Of a stretch of DNA of 64,000 bases, positions 41,387 to 50,586 are shown one piece after another. The number at the start of each line of letters is the position of its first letter. Position 1 is the first letter of the stretch. The stretch is from Sphaerisporangium rhizosphaerae. Lineage in GTDB: Bacteria; Actinomycetota; Actinomycetes; Streptosporangiales; Streptosporangiaceae. The stretch spans positions 48,934 to 112,933 of the forward strand of contig NZ_JBHTCG010000032.1 of assembly GCF_042665155.1 (NCBI RefSeq), read 5' to 3'. Under the pieces are notes generated by a model. The model was not told the DNA's origin, did not search any database, and saw only the letters and a program-made list of their open reading frames with translations. The translations under genes were made by a program, and so were the position numbers.

Positions 41387-43303
41387 ATGGACGCCGATTC
41401 AATGATCTGCCTGAGTGATCTCGTTCCGGCTCTGCGCTGGAGCCGGCCTCAGCAGATCGCCGAGGTGCTCGCCGACCCCCGGCTGCCCGGGGGATGGTGG
41501 GCGTCGGTCACCCTCAGCCGTGCCCTGGGCACGACCGGTGTCGAGTGGCTCTGCGACCGTCTCTCGCGGCTGGCCGTCAGCCGCTGGGACCACATGGCGC
41601 TGACGGACGTGCTGCCGGCCCTGCAGGTCCACGCCGGCGACCCGGCGCTGCCCGGCTGGCCCGAGCCCGCCCGGTCGGCCGTCAGCGGCATGGGCGGCAT
41701 CCAGCGCCTGCGCCGGCTCAGCCCCGCCGACCTGCGCGTCCCCGCGGTCCCCGCCTCGGCCGAGGTGATCATCACCGCGCTGTTCCGCGAGGTCCTCGGC
41801 CGGGTGCCCGCCGTCTCGCCGCAGGTGCCGCCGCCCGCCGGCGCGCCGGGCGCGACCCACCCCGCCCAGCGCACCGGCCCCCACCCGGTGCAGCCCGGCC
41901 CCGTTCCCGGACAGCCGGGCGGGCCCCAGCAGGGCGTCCCGCAGCCCGGACAGCCGGGCCTTCCCCCGCAGGGCGTCCCCGGGCAGCCCGGCCCGGCCCC
42001 GCAGGGTGTCCCCGGGCAGCCGGTCTTCTCCTCACAGCCGGGGCAGCCGGGGCAGCCCGCCGTGCCGTACGCCGGGCATCCCACCGGGCCGCAGGGCCGG
42101 CCGGCCGGGCCACGCCCGGGAGCTCCCGCCGGGCCCTTCCCCGGGCAGCACACCGGGCCGCATCCCACGGTGAACGGCGTGTCCCGCGCCCCCTACGCCG
42201 AACCTCCGGCGCCGCCCGCCCCCGCGACGCCTCCGCCGCCGCCGGTGTCGGACAACCCGCTGGTCCGGCTGGTGGACGCGGTGTTCCGCGAATGGACGCC
42301 CCTGGAGCGGGCCGTCGCGATAGAGCGGCTGTTCGCCGAGCAGCCGGTCAGCCTGCGCACGCTGGCCCACGAGCTGCACGTCGACCGCGACGTCCTCTCG
42401 CAGGCGCAGCGGGCCGCCGAGGAGCGGGTGCTGCAGTGGCTGCGCTCGCCGGAGTCCACGGCGGTGACCGGGCACCTGTTCCGGCTCACCGAATGGCTCG
42501 GCGTCGCCGCCACCGAGGACCAGCTCATCGGGGCCGACCCCGCGCACCCGATCGAGGTCCCCTCGCTGGGCACGCCGCTGTGGCGGGTGCTGGTGGCGCT
42601 GATGCCGGACCGCCGCCTGCAGGACGGCTGGCTGGTCGTCGGCGACCTGACCCGGCTGCGCGAGCGGACGGCGCAGATGCTCGGCGACAAGACCTCCGGC
42701 GAGGACGCCGTCGAGATGCTGACCCAGGTCGGCATCCGCGCGCACTCGGCCCAGGCGTGGATCGAGGCGCTGCCCAAGGCGATGACGCGGGCGCCGGAGC
42801 CGATGGCCACCACGACCAACGGGTTCGCGCCGCTCCCCCGTCGCACTCCCGGGGCCAACGGCCACCAGATGCGCGGCGGCCTGCCCATCCCGTCGGTCGC
42901 CGACAACCTGCCCGACGCCCAGACGGCTCTGGCCGCGCTGACGGCGCTGTCCGGCCCGCCCCGGCCCCACCTGGTGCCCGAGCCGCGCGCGGCCACCCAG
43001 GCGCCGATTCCCGGTCCGGCGTCCGACCCGCGCCGCTGGCAGCGCATCGACGTGACCCCCGAGCACCTGCGCGGCGAGCCGGTGCCCGTGCCCGAGGGGT
43101 ACGCCACCCAGCTCGGCATGCGCCCGGGCACGCTGCTGTCGGTCACCGGGCCCGGAGAGAACGCCGTGGTGCTGGTCTGGCGCGACCGCCAGCCGGTGTT
43201 CGACTCGCTCCAGCCGGTGCTGATGCGCCTCAACGCCCGGCCGGGCGACGCGGTGTACGTCACGGTGGAGGGGTACCGCCTGGACGCGCAGCTCACCTCC
43301 TGA
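41387..43303 (+). CDS. Large proline-rich protein with sigma-region-4-like segment
   Basis: This 638-residue protein matches no family I can name. Residues 1-142 form a helical N-terminal domain (LVPALRWSRPQQIAEVLADP, rich in Trp/Leu). About 143-285 is a Pro/Gly/Gln linker with many PGQP and PQGVPGQP repeats. About 288-350 reads like a sigma-70 region 4 or related helix-turn-helix (PLERAVAIERLFAEQPVSLR, then LAHELHVDRDVLSQAQRAAE). A further helical region (about 355-470) and a C-terminal beta-like domain (about 540-638, MRPGTLLSVTGPGENAVVLV) end it. No signal or membrane segment. The ATG follows GGGAGG by about thirteen bases. It stands alone between psuK and a GNAT gene. Confidence 0.8.
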   Translation: MDADSMICLSDLVPALRWSRPQQIAEVLADPRLPGGWWASVTLSRALGTTGVEWLCDRLSRLAVSRWDHMALTDVLPALQVHAGDPALPGWPEPARSAVSGMGGIQRLRRLSPADLRVPAVPASAEVIITALFREVLGRVPAVSPQVPPPAGAPGATHPAQRTGPHPVQPGPVPGQPGGPQQGVPQPGQPGLPPQGVPGQPGPAPQGVPGQPVFSSQPGQPGQPAVPYAGHPTGPQGRPAGPRPGAPAGPFPGQHTGPHPTVNGVSRAPYAEPPAPPAPATPPPPPVSDNPLVRLVDAVFREWTPLERAVAIERLFAEQPVSLRTLAHELHVDRDVLSQAQRAAEERVLQWLRSPESTAVTGHLFRLTEWLGVAATEDQLIGADPAHPIEVPSLGTPLWRVLVALMPDRRLQDGWLVVGDLTRLRERTAQMLGDKTSGEDAVEMLTQVGIRAHSAQAWIEALPKAMTRAPEPMATTTNGFAPLPRRTPGANGHQMRGGLPIPSVADNLPDAQTALAALTALSGPPRPHLVPEPRAATQAPIPGPASDPRRWQRIDVTPEHLRGEPVPVPEGYATQLGMRPGTLLSVTGPGENAVVLVWRDRQPVFDSLQPVLMRLNARPGDAVYVTVEGYRLDAQLTS

Positions 43304-43322
43304 CCCGGCCGCCGGGCCGCCG

Positions 43323-43344
43323 GCGGGCCCGTGAGCGGGCCCGC
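43323..43344. terminator. Hairpin between convergent genes
   Basis: An 8-bp GC stem (GCGGGCCC with GGGCCCGC) around GTGAGC lies between the ends of the proline-rich protein gene and the GNAT gene, and can terminate both. Confidence 0.6.
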
Positions 43345-43361
43345 CCGTGAGCGGTCGCGCG

Positions 43362-43811
43362 TCAGGCCGGGCGGTCGGCCTTGAGCACCTTGCGGTAGTA
43401 GGTTCCCGCGGACTCGTACTCCAGTGCCGCGTAGAACTCCGGCGCCCGCCGGGTCGCCAGCGCGATGTACCCGGCGTCGCGGGAGCGCGCCCAGGTCTCG
43501 AACTCCTCCAGCAGCGCCCGGCCGAGCCCGCGCCGGCGGAAGCCGTGCTGGGTCATGGCCTCCTCCACCCAGGCCACGTGGCCGTTGGCGAACAGGGTGA
43601 GGTGCACGAAGCCGAGCAGGTACCCGCGCACCGTGCCGCCCACCGTCACGACCAGGAGCAGGGCGTCGGGGTTCTCCAGCAGGCGGGGGAAGGCCGCGTC
43701 GAACGCCGATCGCTGGGGACGGAAGGACATGGCGAACTCGCGGGTGAGCCCGAAGATCTCCTCGATGTCCTTCTTCTCAGCCCTTCGCACCAGGAGATCA
43801 TCAGAAGTCAT
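43362..43811 (-). CDS. GNAT-family N-acetyltransferase
   Basis: This 149-residue protein has the GNAT fold: strand/helix VRRAEKKDIEEIFGL, the acetyl-CoA pyrophosphate loop GFRRRGLGRALL, and the C-terminal FYAALEYESAGTYYRK strand. The acceptor substrate is unknown. Only weak ribosome-site matches precede the ATG. Confidence 0.9.
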   Translation of the reverse strand: MTSDDLLVRRAEKKDIEEIFGLTREFAMSFRPQRSAFDAAFPRLLENPDALLLVVTVGGTVRGYLLGFVHLTLFANGHVAWVEEAMTQHGFRRRGLGRALLEEFETWARSRDAGYIALATRRAPEFYAALEYESAGTYYRKVLKADRPA

Positions 43812-43944
43812 GAAAAGGACTTTAGGGAGTCGATGGCGGGTTCGTCCATTCGGCGGCCTTCCGCGGGCCCCGTGACGCCTGGCGCGGGAGTGCCGCGGGG
43901 GACGAAGGGGCGGGCCGGAATCGAGCCCAGGGGTGCCGGGAACA

Positions 43945-44382
43945 TCAGAACGCGCGGTCCTTGCCGGGCATGGCGTACCCGAGCTGCGCCGCCAGCTCGA
44001 GCTGGTCGAAGTAGAGCCGGTGACTGGCCACGGCGCCGTCCTCGATGGTGCACACCGAGCAGCAGCGGATGGCGATGGGGCGGCCGGTCGCCTCCGCCAC
44101 CTCCCCCGCCGCCATGATCAGCGGCCCTTTGTGCGTGCCGGTGACCATGAACTCCAAAATGGTGCTCTCACCCGCCGTGACCAGCAAAGAGGGGGTCACC
44201 ACGGAGTCGGGGAAGGCGCCGATCCAGTCGGCGTAGTAGGAGAAGATCTCGTCCAGCCCCTCGGCGATGCCTCCCGGCGCGACGGTGACCGCACGGGGCG
44301 CGTAGCACCGTGTGATCGCCTCGACGTCGTGGCTGTTGTAGGCCTCAGTCAGCCGAATCATGATTTCACTGGCCTCGGACAT
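43945..44382 (-). CDS. SnoaL-like/nuclear transport factor 2-fold protein
   Basis: This 145-residue protein has the alpha+beta cone of SnoaL/ketosteroid-isomerase proteins: MIRLTEAYNSHDVEAITRCY, VAPGGIAEGLDEIFSYYADW, and a final SHRLYFDQLELAAQLGY. Such proteins are cyclases, isomerases or ligand-binding proteins; this one is not next to polyketide genes. The ATG at 44382 has a GAAAGG element upstream and fits the family start. Confidence 0.87.
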   Translation of the reverse strand: MSEASEIMIRLTEAYNSHDVEAITRCYAPRAVTVAPGGIAEGLDEIFSYYADWIGAFPDSVVTPSLLVTAGESTILEFMVTGTHKGPLIMAAGEVAEATGRPIAIRCCSVCTIEDGAVASHRLYFDQLELAAQLGYAMPGKDRAF

Positions 44383-44519
44383 CGGGACGGACCTTTCTCG
44401 CGGCAGGGGCCGACGAAGGCGGCACGCGGCGGGCGCGACCGGCTCGGCGAGCCGGCCGGACGCACCCCCCGATGCCCCCATGTTGCACGATAGCGCAGGT
44501 CACAGCGCGGACACCCCCC

Positions 44520-44547
44520 GCAGATCAGGCCTTGACCCGCGATCTGC
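44520..44547 (-). terminator. Possible terminator of the leucine-catabolism operon
   Basis: Seven-base arms GCAGATC and GATCTGC with a 14-base loop lie just past the acdH stop. The stem is short, so the call is weak. Confidence 0.35.
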
Positions 44548-44550
44548 CCC

Positions 44551-45717
44551 CTACGCGGGCATGCCGAGCTGCCGGGCGATCAGCATGCGCTGCACCTCGC
44601 TGGTGCCCTCGCCGATCTCCAAAATCTTGGCGTCGCGGTAGAAGCGCCCGACCGGGAACTCGTTCATGAAGCCGTACCCGCCGAAGATCTGGGTGGCGTC
44701 GCGGGCGTTGTCCATGGCGGCGTTCGAGCTCACCAGCTTGGCGATCGCCGCCTCCTTCTTGAACGGCTCGCCCGCCAGCATCTTCTCGGCGGCGTGGTAG
44801 TAGGCCAGGCGGGCGGTGTGCGCGCGCACCTCCATGTCGGCGACCTTGAACTGGATGGCCTGGTAGCGCCCGATCTCCTGCCCGAAGGCCCGCCGCTCCT
44901 TCACATAGCGCAGGCATTCGTCGACGCAGCCCTGCGCCAGGCCCACCGACAGCGCGGCGATGGCGACGCGGCCCTCGTCCAGGGTCTGCAGGAACTGCGC
45001 GTACCCCCGGCCGCGCTCGCCGAGCAGGTTGGCCTCGGGCACCCGGCAGTCGGCGAAGGACAGCTCCCTGGTGTCGGAGGCCGACCAGCCGACCTTGGAG
45101 TACTTCTTGGACACCGTGAACCCCGGGGTGCCGGAGGGGACGATGACAGTGCTGATCTCCGGCGCCGGGCTCCCGTCGGCCCGCTCGCGCCGGCCGGTGA
45201 TCGCCGCCACGGCGACGAACCCGGTGATGTCGGTGCCGGAGTTGGTGATGAACGCCTTGGAGCCGTTGACCACCCATTCGCCGGCGTCCAGCGCGGCGGT
45301 CGTGCGCATGCCGCCCGGCACGTCGGAGCCGCCGCCCGGCTCGGTCAGGCCGAAGGCGCCGAGCGTCTCGCCGGAGGTCAGCCGGGGCAGCCACTCCTGC
45401 TTCTGGGCGGCCGTGCCGAACCGGTAGACGGGCATGGCCCCCAGGGAGACCGCGGCCTCCAGGGTGATGGCCACCGAGGAGTCGACGCGGGCCAGCTCCT
45501 CAAGGGCCAGGCACAGCGCGAAGTAGTCGCCGCCCATGCCGCCGTACTCCTCGGGGATCGGCAGCCCGAACAGTCCCATGCGCCCCATCTGGGCGACGAT
45601 GTCGTACGGGAAGGCGCAGCGCTCGTAGTAGTCGGCGATGACGGGGGCGACCACGTCCCGGGAGAACTCCTCGACGCTCTTGCGCAGCGCCTCGTACTCG
45701 TCGGTGAGCCGGTGCAT
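44551..45717 (-). CDS. acdH: Acyl-CoA dehydrogenase of leucine/isovalerate catabolism (AcdH/isovaleryl-CoA type)
   Basis: This 388-residue FAD enzyme carries AFGLTEPGGGSDVPGGMRTT, KAFITNSGTDITGFVAVAAI and the C-terminal FGGYGFMNEFPVGRFYRDAK with IGEGTSEVQRMLIARQLG. It is the last gene of the accD1-accA1-hmgL-acdH operon, so it should oxidise isovaleryl-CoA and similar branched acyl-CoAs. The gene order equals the acdH-hmgL-accA1-accD1 locus I know from Streptomyces coelicolor. Its ribosome site AGGAGTGAAGAG starts before the end of the tiny gap after hmgL (5 bases). Confidence 0.92.
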   Translation of the reverse strand: MHRLTDEYEALRKSVEEFSRDVVAPVIADYYERCAFPYDIVAQMGRMGLFGLPIPEEYGGMGGDYFALCLALEELARVDSSVAITLEAAVSLGAMPVYRFGTAAQKQEWLPRLTSGETLGAFGLTEPGGGSDVPGGMRTTAALDAGEWVVNGSKAFITNSGTDITGFVAVAAITGRRERADGSPAPEISTVIVPSGTPGFTVSKKYSKVGWSASDTRELSFADCRVPEANLLGERGRGYAQFLQTLDEGRVAIAALSVGLAQGCVDECLRYVKERRAFGQEIGRYQAIQFKVADMEVRAHTARLAYYHAAEKMLAGEPFKKEAAIAKLVSSNAAMDNARDATQIFGGYGFMNEFPVGRFYRDAKILEIGEGTSEVQRMLIARQLGMPA

Positions 45718-45722
45718 GCTCT

Positions 45723-46772
45723 TCACTCCTGTTCTGGGGCCGGCGGCCCGGGGGGTCTCCCCGTGGCCGGCTCGGAGGGTCGCTCCGCCGGGGGTCCGGC
45801 GGCCTGGCCGGCCTCCGGCGCGCCGGCCCGCGTGGTGGCGGGCCCGGCGGCCAGGGCCTGGACGACTCGGGAGGGGCTCGGGCGGCCGAGCTCCCCGGCC
45901 AGCCACGCGCTGGTCTCCACCAGCGATGCGAGGTCGACGCCGGTCTCGACGCCGAGGCCGGACAGCATCCAGACCAGGTCCTCGGTGGCCAGGTTGCCGG
46001 TGGCGCTCTCCGCGTACGGGCAGCCGCCGATGCCGCCGGCCGAGGCGTCCACGACGCTCACCCCGGCGCGCAGCGCGGCCAGGGTGTTGGCCAGGGCCTG
46101 GCCGTAGGTGTCGTGGAAGTGCACGGCGAGCCGCTCGGGGCCGACGCCCGCGTCGGCGAAGGCGCGCAGCAGGGCGGTGACGTGGCCGGGGGTGCCGACG
46201 CCGATGGTGTCGCCGAGGGACAGTTGCGTGCAGCCCAGCTCCAGCAGCCGACGGCCGTGCCGCACGACCTGCTCGATCGGCACCGGTCCCTCCCACGGGT
46301 CGCCGAAGCACATCGACAGGTAGGCCCGGACGTCCAGCCCGCCGGCGCGGGCGCGCTCGACCACGGGGGCGAACATCGCCATCGACTCCTCCACGCTCCG
46401 GTTGAGGTTGCGCCGGGCGAAGGACTCGGTGGCGCTGCCGAAGACGGCGATGTCGGTGACGCCGAGGGCGAGGGCGCGGTCCAGGCCGCGCTCGTTGGGC
46501 ACCAGCACCGGGTAGCGGACGCCGGGCACGCGGTCGAGGCGTCCGAGCAGCTCCTCGGCGTCGGCGAGCTGGGGCACCCACTTGGGGTGGACGAAGCTGG
46601 TCGTCTCGATGGTGGTCAGACCGGCCCGGGCGAGCCGGGCAACGAACTCGGCCTTGGTCGCGGCCGGCAGGACGGTGTCCTCGTTCTGCAGGCCGTCCCT
46701 GGGCCCGACCTCGTAGATCGTCACCCGGGCGGGCAGTCCCTCCAAGGGCGCCCGGAACGGTGCGCGCATCAT
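45723..46772 (-). CDS. hmgL: Hydroxymethylglutaryl-CoA lyase
   Basis: This 349-residue TIM-barrel lyase splits HMG-CoA into acetyl-CoA and acetoacetate, ending leucine catabolism. Family motifs are present: YEVGPRDGLQNED with catalytic Arg/Asp, TSFVHPKWVPQLADAEEL, VHFHDTYGQALAN with metal His ligands, and GGIGGCPYAESATGNLATED with the catalytic Cys. A Pro/Ala/Glu tail of about 40 residues is extra. The ATGATG start overlaps the accA1 stop, with GAGGAGGG just ahead. Confidence 0.95.
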   Translation of the reverse strand: MMRAPFRAPLEGLPARVTIYEVGPRDGLQNEDTVLPAATKAEFVARLARAGLTTIETTSFVHPKWVPQLADAEELLGRLDRVPGVRYPVLVPNERGLDRALALGVTDIAVFGSATESFARRNLNRSVEESMAMFAPVVERARAGGLDVRAYLSMCFGDPWEGPVPIEQVVRHGRRLLELGCTQLSLGDTIGVGTPGHVTALLRAFADAGVGPERLAVHFHDTYGQALANTLAALRAGVSVVDASAGGIGGCPYAESATGNLATEDLVWMLSGLGVETGVDLASLVETSAWLAGELGRPSPSRVVQALAAGPATTRAGAPEAGQAAGPPAERPSEPATGRPPGPPAPEQE

Positions 46773-48910
46773 GATCCCTCCTCGGCGGCCGGGGCGCCCG
46801 CCGGGTCGGCGGGCGCGGGGCGGATGACGGCGAGGACCGCGTCCATGTCGACCGGACGGCCGGCGCGCACGGCCAGTTCGGCGACGATGCCGTCGGCGGG
46901 GGCGGTGACGGTGTGCTCCATCTTCATCGCCTCGACGATCACCAGCGGCTGCCCCTCGGTGACCTGCTCGCCGGGGACGACCTTGACCAGCAGGACGGTG
47001 CCCGGCATGGGGCTGCGCACCACCCCGTCGCCCGCGCCGCCCGGCCCGGCGCCGGCGCCGCGCTCCCCCGCCTCGTGCGGCGTGAGCGCCCAGGACCGGC
47101 CGTCGCGGCCGAGCCAGACGACGCCGCCGTCGAGGGCGCAGGCGAAGCGGGAGGTCACGCCGTCCATGGTCACCCGGTCGGCGTCGCCGTCCCGCGCGAG
47201 CCGCGCTCGCACGGCCGCGCCGTCCGCGACGGCGACCTCGCACCCGCGGGCGGGCAGGCCGCGCACGCGGACGGCGGCCGTCTCGCCGCGCGCCGCGAGC
47301 AGCCAGGTCGTCCAGGCGGGCTCGCCGACGCGCCAGCCGTCGGGCACCTCCCACGGGTCGTCCCCGGCGCGCCGGGCCAGCTCGTCGTGCAGCACCAGGG
47401 CGGCCGCGGCGAGCACCTCGCCCGGCGGCGCGCCGCCCGGCGCGCGGCCGCCGGCGACCTGGCCATCCGGAACGCCCTTCGCGGGGGAACCCGCCGAGAC
47501 GGAGCCCTTCGCGGGGGAACCCGCCGAGAGGGAGCTCACCCCGACGGGTCCGCCGCCCTGGGCGGCGTCGAGGAGGGCGCCGAGCCGCTGGTCGATCAGC
47601 CCGGTGCTCAGGCGGCCCGCGGCGACGTCGGGGTCGGCGAGCAGGGCGCGCAGGAAGGCGATGTTGGTGGTGACGCCGAGAACTGTGGTAGCGCGCAGCG
47701 CCGCGTCCAGCCGCCGCAGGGCCTCTCCCCGGTCCGGCGCCCAGGCGATGATCTTGGAGAGCATCGGGTCGTAGTCGCTGCCGACGACCGTGCCGGGCCG
47801 AAGACCGGAGTCCACGCGCACGTCGGGCCGGTCGCCGGGCTCGGCCAGGGCGAGGACCGTGCCGCCGGTGGGCAGGAAGTCACGGGCCGGGTCCTCGGCG
47901 TACACGCGGGCCTCGACGGCGTGGCCACGCAGCCGCACCTCCTCCTGGGCGAACGGCAGCGGCTCGCCGGCGGCGACGCGCAGTTGCAGCTCCACCAGGT
48001 CCAGGCCGGTGACCAGCTCGGTGACCGGGTGCTCCACCTGCAGGCGGGTGTTCATCTCGATGAAGTAGGCCGGGTGCCCCGGCTCGTCTCCGGCGACGAT
48101 GAACTCGACGGTGCCGGCGCCGACGTATCCGACCGAGCGGGCGGCGCGCACGGCGTCCTCGCCCATCCTGCGCCGGGTCTCCTCATCCAGCAGGGGGGAC
48201 GGCGCCTCCTCGATGATCTTCTGGTGCCGGCGTTGCAGGCTGCACTCGCGCTCGCCGAGGTGGACCACGTTGCCGTGCGCGTCGGCGAGCACCTGGATCT
48301 CGATGTGCCGGGGCCCGGCGATGTACCGCTCGACGAGCAGGGTGGCGTCGCCGAACGCGGCGGCGGCCGTGCGGCGGGCCGATTCCAGGGCCTGCGGCAG
48401 CTCCGCGGCCGAGCGGGCGACCAGCATGCCCTTGCCGCCGCCGCCCGCCGACGGCTTGACCAGCACGGGGAAGCCGATGCGCAGGGCGGCCTCGGTCAGG
48501 TCGTCCGGCTCGGCGCCGCCCGGGACCACGGGGACCCCGGCGGCGGCCACCGTGGCCTTGGCCCTGATCTTGTCGCCCATGGCCTCGACGGCCTCGGCGG
48601 GCGGGCCGACGAAGACGACGCCCTCCTCGGCGCAGCGCCGGGCGAAGGCGGTGCTCTCGGCGAGGAACCCGTAGCCGGGGTGCACCGCCTGCGCGCCGGT
48701 GCGCCCGGCCGCCGCCAGGACCTCCTCGACGGCGAGGTAGCCCGAGGGCAGGCGGACGGCGGCGTCGGCGGCGCGGACGTGCGGGGCGCCCGCGTCTGCG
48801 TCGCTGTACACCGCCACCGACCGCACGCCGAGCCGGCGCAGCGTCCGGATGACGCGCAGCGCGATCTCGCCGCGGTTGGCGACCAGAACGGTGTCGAACA
48901 TCGAGGTCAT
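46769..48910 (-). CDS. accA1: 3-methylcrotonyl-CoA carboxylase biotin carboxylase/BCCP subunit
   Basis: This 713-residue protein holds biotin carboxylase (VLVANRGEIALRVIRTLRRL, SAGGGGKGMLVARS, FIEMNTRLQVEHPVTELVTG) and a C-terminal biotinyl domain (IVEAMKMEHTVTAP). With AccD1 it carboxylates 3-methylcrotonyl-CoA. Residues about 467-495 contain a repeat-coded insert with two copies of SAGSPAKG. ATG 48910 follows the accD1 stop by two bases. The operon and the partner subunits support the MCC assignment over acetyl/propionyl-CoA carboxylase. Confidence 0.93.
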   Translation of the reverse strand: MTSMFDTVLVANRGEIALRVIRTLRRLGVRSVAVYSDADAGAPHVRAADAAVRLPSGYLAVEEVLAAAGRTGAQAVHPGYGFLAESTAFARRCAEEGVVFVGPPAEAVEAMGDKIRAKATVAAAGVPVVPGGAEPDDLTEAALRIGFPVLVKPSAGGGGKGMLVARSAAELPQALESARRTAAAAFGDATLLVERYIAGPRHIEIQVLADAHGNVVHLGERECSLQRRHQKIIEEAPSPLLDEETRRRMGEDAVRAARSVGYVGAGTVEFIVAGDEPGHPAYFIEMNTRLQVEHPVTELVTGLDLVELQLRVAAGEPLPFAQEEVRLRGHAVEARVYAEDPARDFLPTGGTVLALAEPGDRPDVRVDSGLRPGTVVGSDYDPMLSKIIAWAPDRGEALRRLDAALRATTVLGVTTNIAFLRALLADPDVAAGRLSTGLIDQRLGALLDAAQGGGPVGVSSLSAGSPAKGSVSAGSPAKGVPDGQVAGGRAPGGAPPGEVLAAAALVLHDELARRAGDDPWEVPDGWRVGEPAWTTWLLAARGETAAVRVRGLPARGCEVAVADGAAVRARLARDGDADRVTMDGVTSRFACALDGGVVWLGRDGRSWALTPHEAGERGAGAGPGGAGDGVVRSPMPGTVLLVKVVPGEQVTEGQPLVIVEAMKMEHTVTAPADGIVAELAVRAGRPVDMDAVLAVIRPAPADPAGAPAAEEGS
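47473..47531. repeat. 30-bp direct repeat inside accA1
   Basis: Two almost identical 30-bp units (CCCTTCGCGGGGGAACCCGC and on) lie head to tail and code for the duplicated SAGSPAKG peptide. The unit length equals that of the accA2 insert, but the sequence is different. Confidence 0.8.
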
Positions 48911-48912
48911 GG

Positions 48913-50499
48913 TCACATCCGGAAGACGCCGTAGCCGATGGGGTCGAGGGGGGCGTTGGACGCCGCCGAGAGGGCCAGCCCGAGGACGGTGCGGGTGTCG
49001 GCCGGGTCGATCACGCCGTCGTCCCACAGGCGCGCGGTGGAGTAGTAGGGGTTGCCCTGCTCCTCGTACCGCTCGCGGATCGCCCGCTTGAACTCCGCCT
49101 CCTCGCCGGCGTCGCCGCCGGGCCGGACGGTCGCCAGGACGTTGGCCGCCTGTTCGCCGCCCATGACCGAGATGCGGGCGTTCGGCCACATCCACAGGAA
49201 GCGCGGCCCGTAGGCCCGGCCGGCCATCGCGTAGTTGCCGGCGCCGAAGGACCCGCCGATGACGACGGTGAACTTCGGCACCCGGGCGCAGGAGACGGCG
49301 GTGACCATCTTGGCGCCGTGCTTGGCGATGCCGCCGTGCTCGTAGGCCTTGCCGACCATGAAGCCGCTGATGTTCTGCAGGAACACCAGCGGGATGGCGC
49401 GCTGGTCGCACAGCTCGATGAAGTGGGCGCCCTTGAGCGCCGACTCGGCGAACAGGATGCCGTTGTTGGCCACGATGCCCACCGGGTGGCCGTGGACGTG
49501 CGCGAAGCCGGTGACCAGCGTGGGGCCGTACTCGGCCTTGAACTCGAGGAACCGGCTGCCGTCGACGACGCGGGCGATCACCTCGCGGACGTCGTAGGGG
49601 GTGCGGGTGTCGGCGGGCACGATGCCGTACAGGTCGCGGGGGTCGTGCGCCGGCTCCTCCGCCCGCGCCCGCTCCCAGGGGGCCGGGCCGGCCGGGCGCA
49701 GGGTGGCGACGATGTCGCGGACGATGGCGAGCGCGTGGGAGTCGTCGTCGGCGAGGTGGTCGGTGACCCCGCTGACCCGGGAGTGCACCTCGCCGCCGCC
49801 GAGCTCCTCGGCGGTGACCTCCTCGCCGGTGGCGGCCTTCACCAGCGGCGGCCCGCCGAGGAAGATCGTTCCCTGGCCGCGCACGATGACGGCCTCGTCG
49901 CTCATGGCCGGCACGTACGCGCCGCCGGCGGTGCAGGAGCCGAGGACGGCGGCGATCTGCGGAATGCCGCGCCGGGACATGGTCGCCTGGTTGTAGAAGA
50001 TGCGCCCGAAGTGCTCGCGGTCGGGGAACACCTCGTCCTGCAGGGGCAGGAACGCGCCGCCGGAGTCGACGAGATAGACGCACGGCAGGTGGTTGTGGAG
50101 GGCGACCTCCTGGGCGCGCAGGTGCTTCTTGACGGTGATCGGGTAGTAGGTGCCGCCCTTGACGGTGGCGTCGTTGGCGACGACCACGCACTCGCGGCCG
50201 GAGACCCGTCCGACGCCGGTGATGATGCCCGCCGCCGGCGCCTCGTCTCCGTACAGGCCGGTGGCGGCGAGCGGGGACAGCTCAAGGAAGCGTGAGCCGG
50301 GATCGAGCAGCGTGCCGACGCGGTCGCGCGGCAGCAGCTTCCCGCGCTCGACGTGCCGGGCCCGGGACCGCTCGGGACCGCCCAGGGCCGCGACGGCCAG
50401 GCGCTCGCGCAGCTCGGCGGCCAGGCGCTCGTTGACCTCCGCGTTGCGCTTGAACTCCTCGCCGCCCGGACCCGCCGTCGTCCGGAGCACAGGGGCCAT
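48913..50499 (-). CDS. accD1: 3-methylcrotonyl-CoA carboxylase carboxyltransferase subunit
   Basis: This 528-residue carboxyltransferase has the MCC-beta signatures VVANDATVKGGTYYPITVKK, LVDSGGAFLPLQDEVFPDRE, CTAGGAYVPAMSDEAVIV, LQNISGFMVGKAYEHGGIAK and GSFGAGNYAMAGRAYGPRFL. It transfers carboxyl from biotin to 3-methylcrotonyl-CoA. ATG 50499 is chosen, with GGGAGG nine bases ahead. It leads the operon and faces the divergent tetR gene across a region with two palindromic boxes. Confidence 0.95.
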   Translation of the reverse strand: MAPVLRTTAGPGGEEFKRNAEVNERLAAELRERLAVAALGGPERSRARHVERGKLLPRDRVGTLLDPGSRFLELSPLAATGLYGDEAPAAGIITGVGRVSGRECVVVANDATVKGGTYYPITVKKHLRAQEVALHNHLPCVYLVDSGGAFLPLQDEVFPDREHFGRIFYNQATMSRRGIPQIAAVLGSCTAGGAYVPAMSDEAVIVRGQGTIFLGGPPLVKAATGEEVTAEELGGGEVHSRVSGVTDHLADDDSHALAIVRDIVATLRPAGPAPWERARAEEPAHDPRDLYGIVPADTRTPYDVREVIARVVDGSRFLEFKAEYGPTLVTGFAHVHGHPVGIVANNGILFAESALKGAHFIELCDQRAIPLVFLQNISGFMVGKAYEHGGIAKHGAKMVTAVSCARVPKFTVVIGGSFGAGNYAMAGRAYGPRFLWMWPNARISVMGGEQAANVLATVRPGGDAGEEAEFKRAIRERYEEQGNPYYSTARLWDDGVIDPADTRTVLGLALSAASNAPLDPIGYGVFRM

Positions 50500-50519
50500 G
50501 GTCGCACGCACCTCCCTGG

Positions 50520-50535
50520 GTTAACGTCCGCTAAC
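50520..50535. promoter_or_regulatory. TetR operator box 1, GTTAACGTCCGCTAAC
   Basis: A 16-bp inverted repeat of the form GTTA-N8-TAAC lies 20 bases upstream of the accD1 start. It is one of three such boxes around the divergent tetR gene and almost matches the one at 51169. Confidence 0.65.
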
Positions 50536-50547
50536 ACCGCCTCGGAT

Positions 50548-50563
50548 GTTAGTCACCATTAAC
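50548..50563. promoter_or_regulatory. TetR operator box 2, GTTAGTCACCATTAAC
   Basis: This is a second GTTA-N8-TAAC inverted repeat, 28 bases (centre to centre) from box 1 and 23 bases before the tetR ATG. Together the two would let one repressor control the catabolic operon and itself. Confidence 0.6.
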
Positions 50564-50586
50564 TGATTCGTCTACCATTGCGCTTT

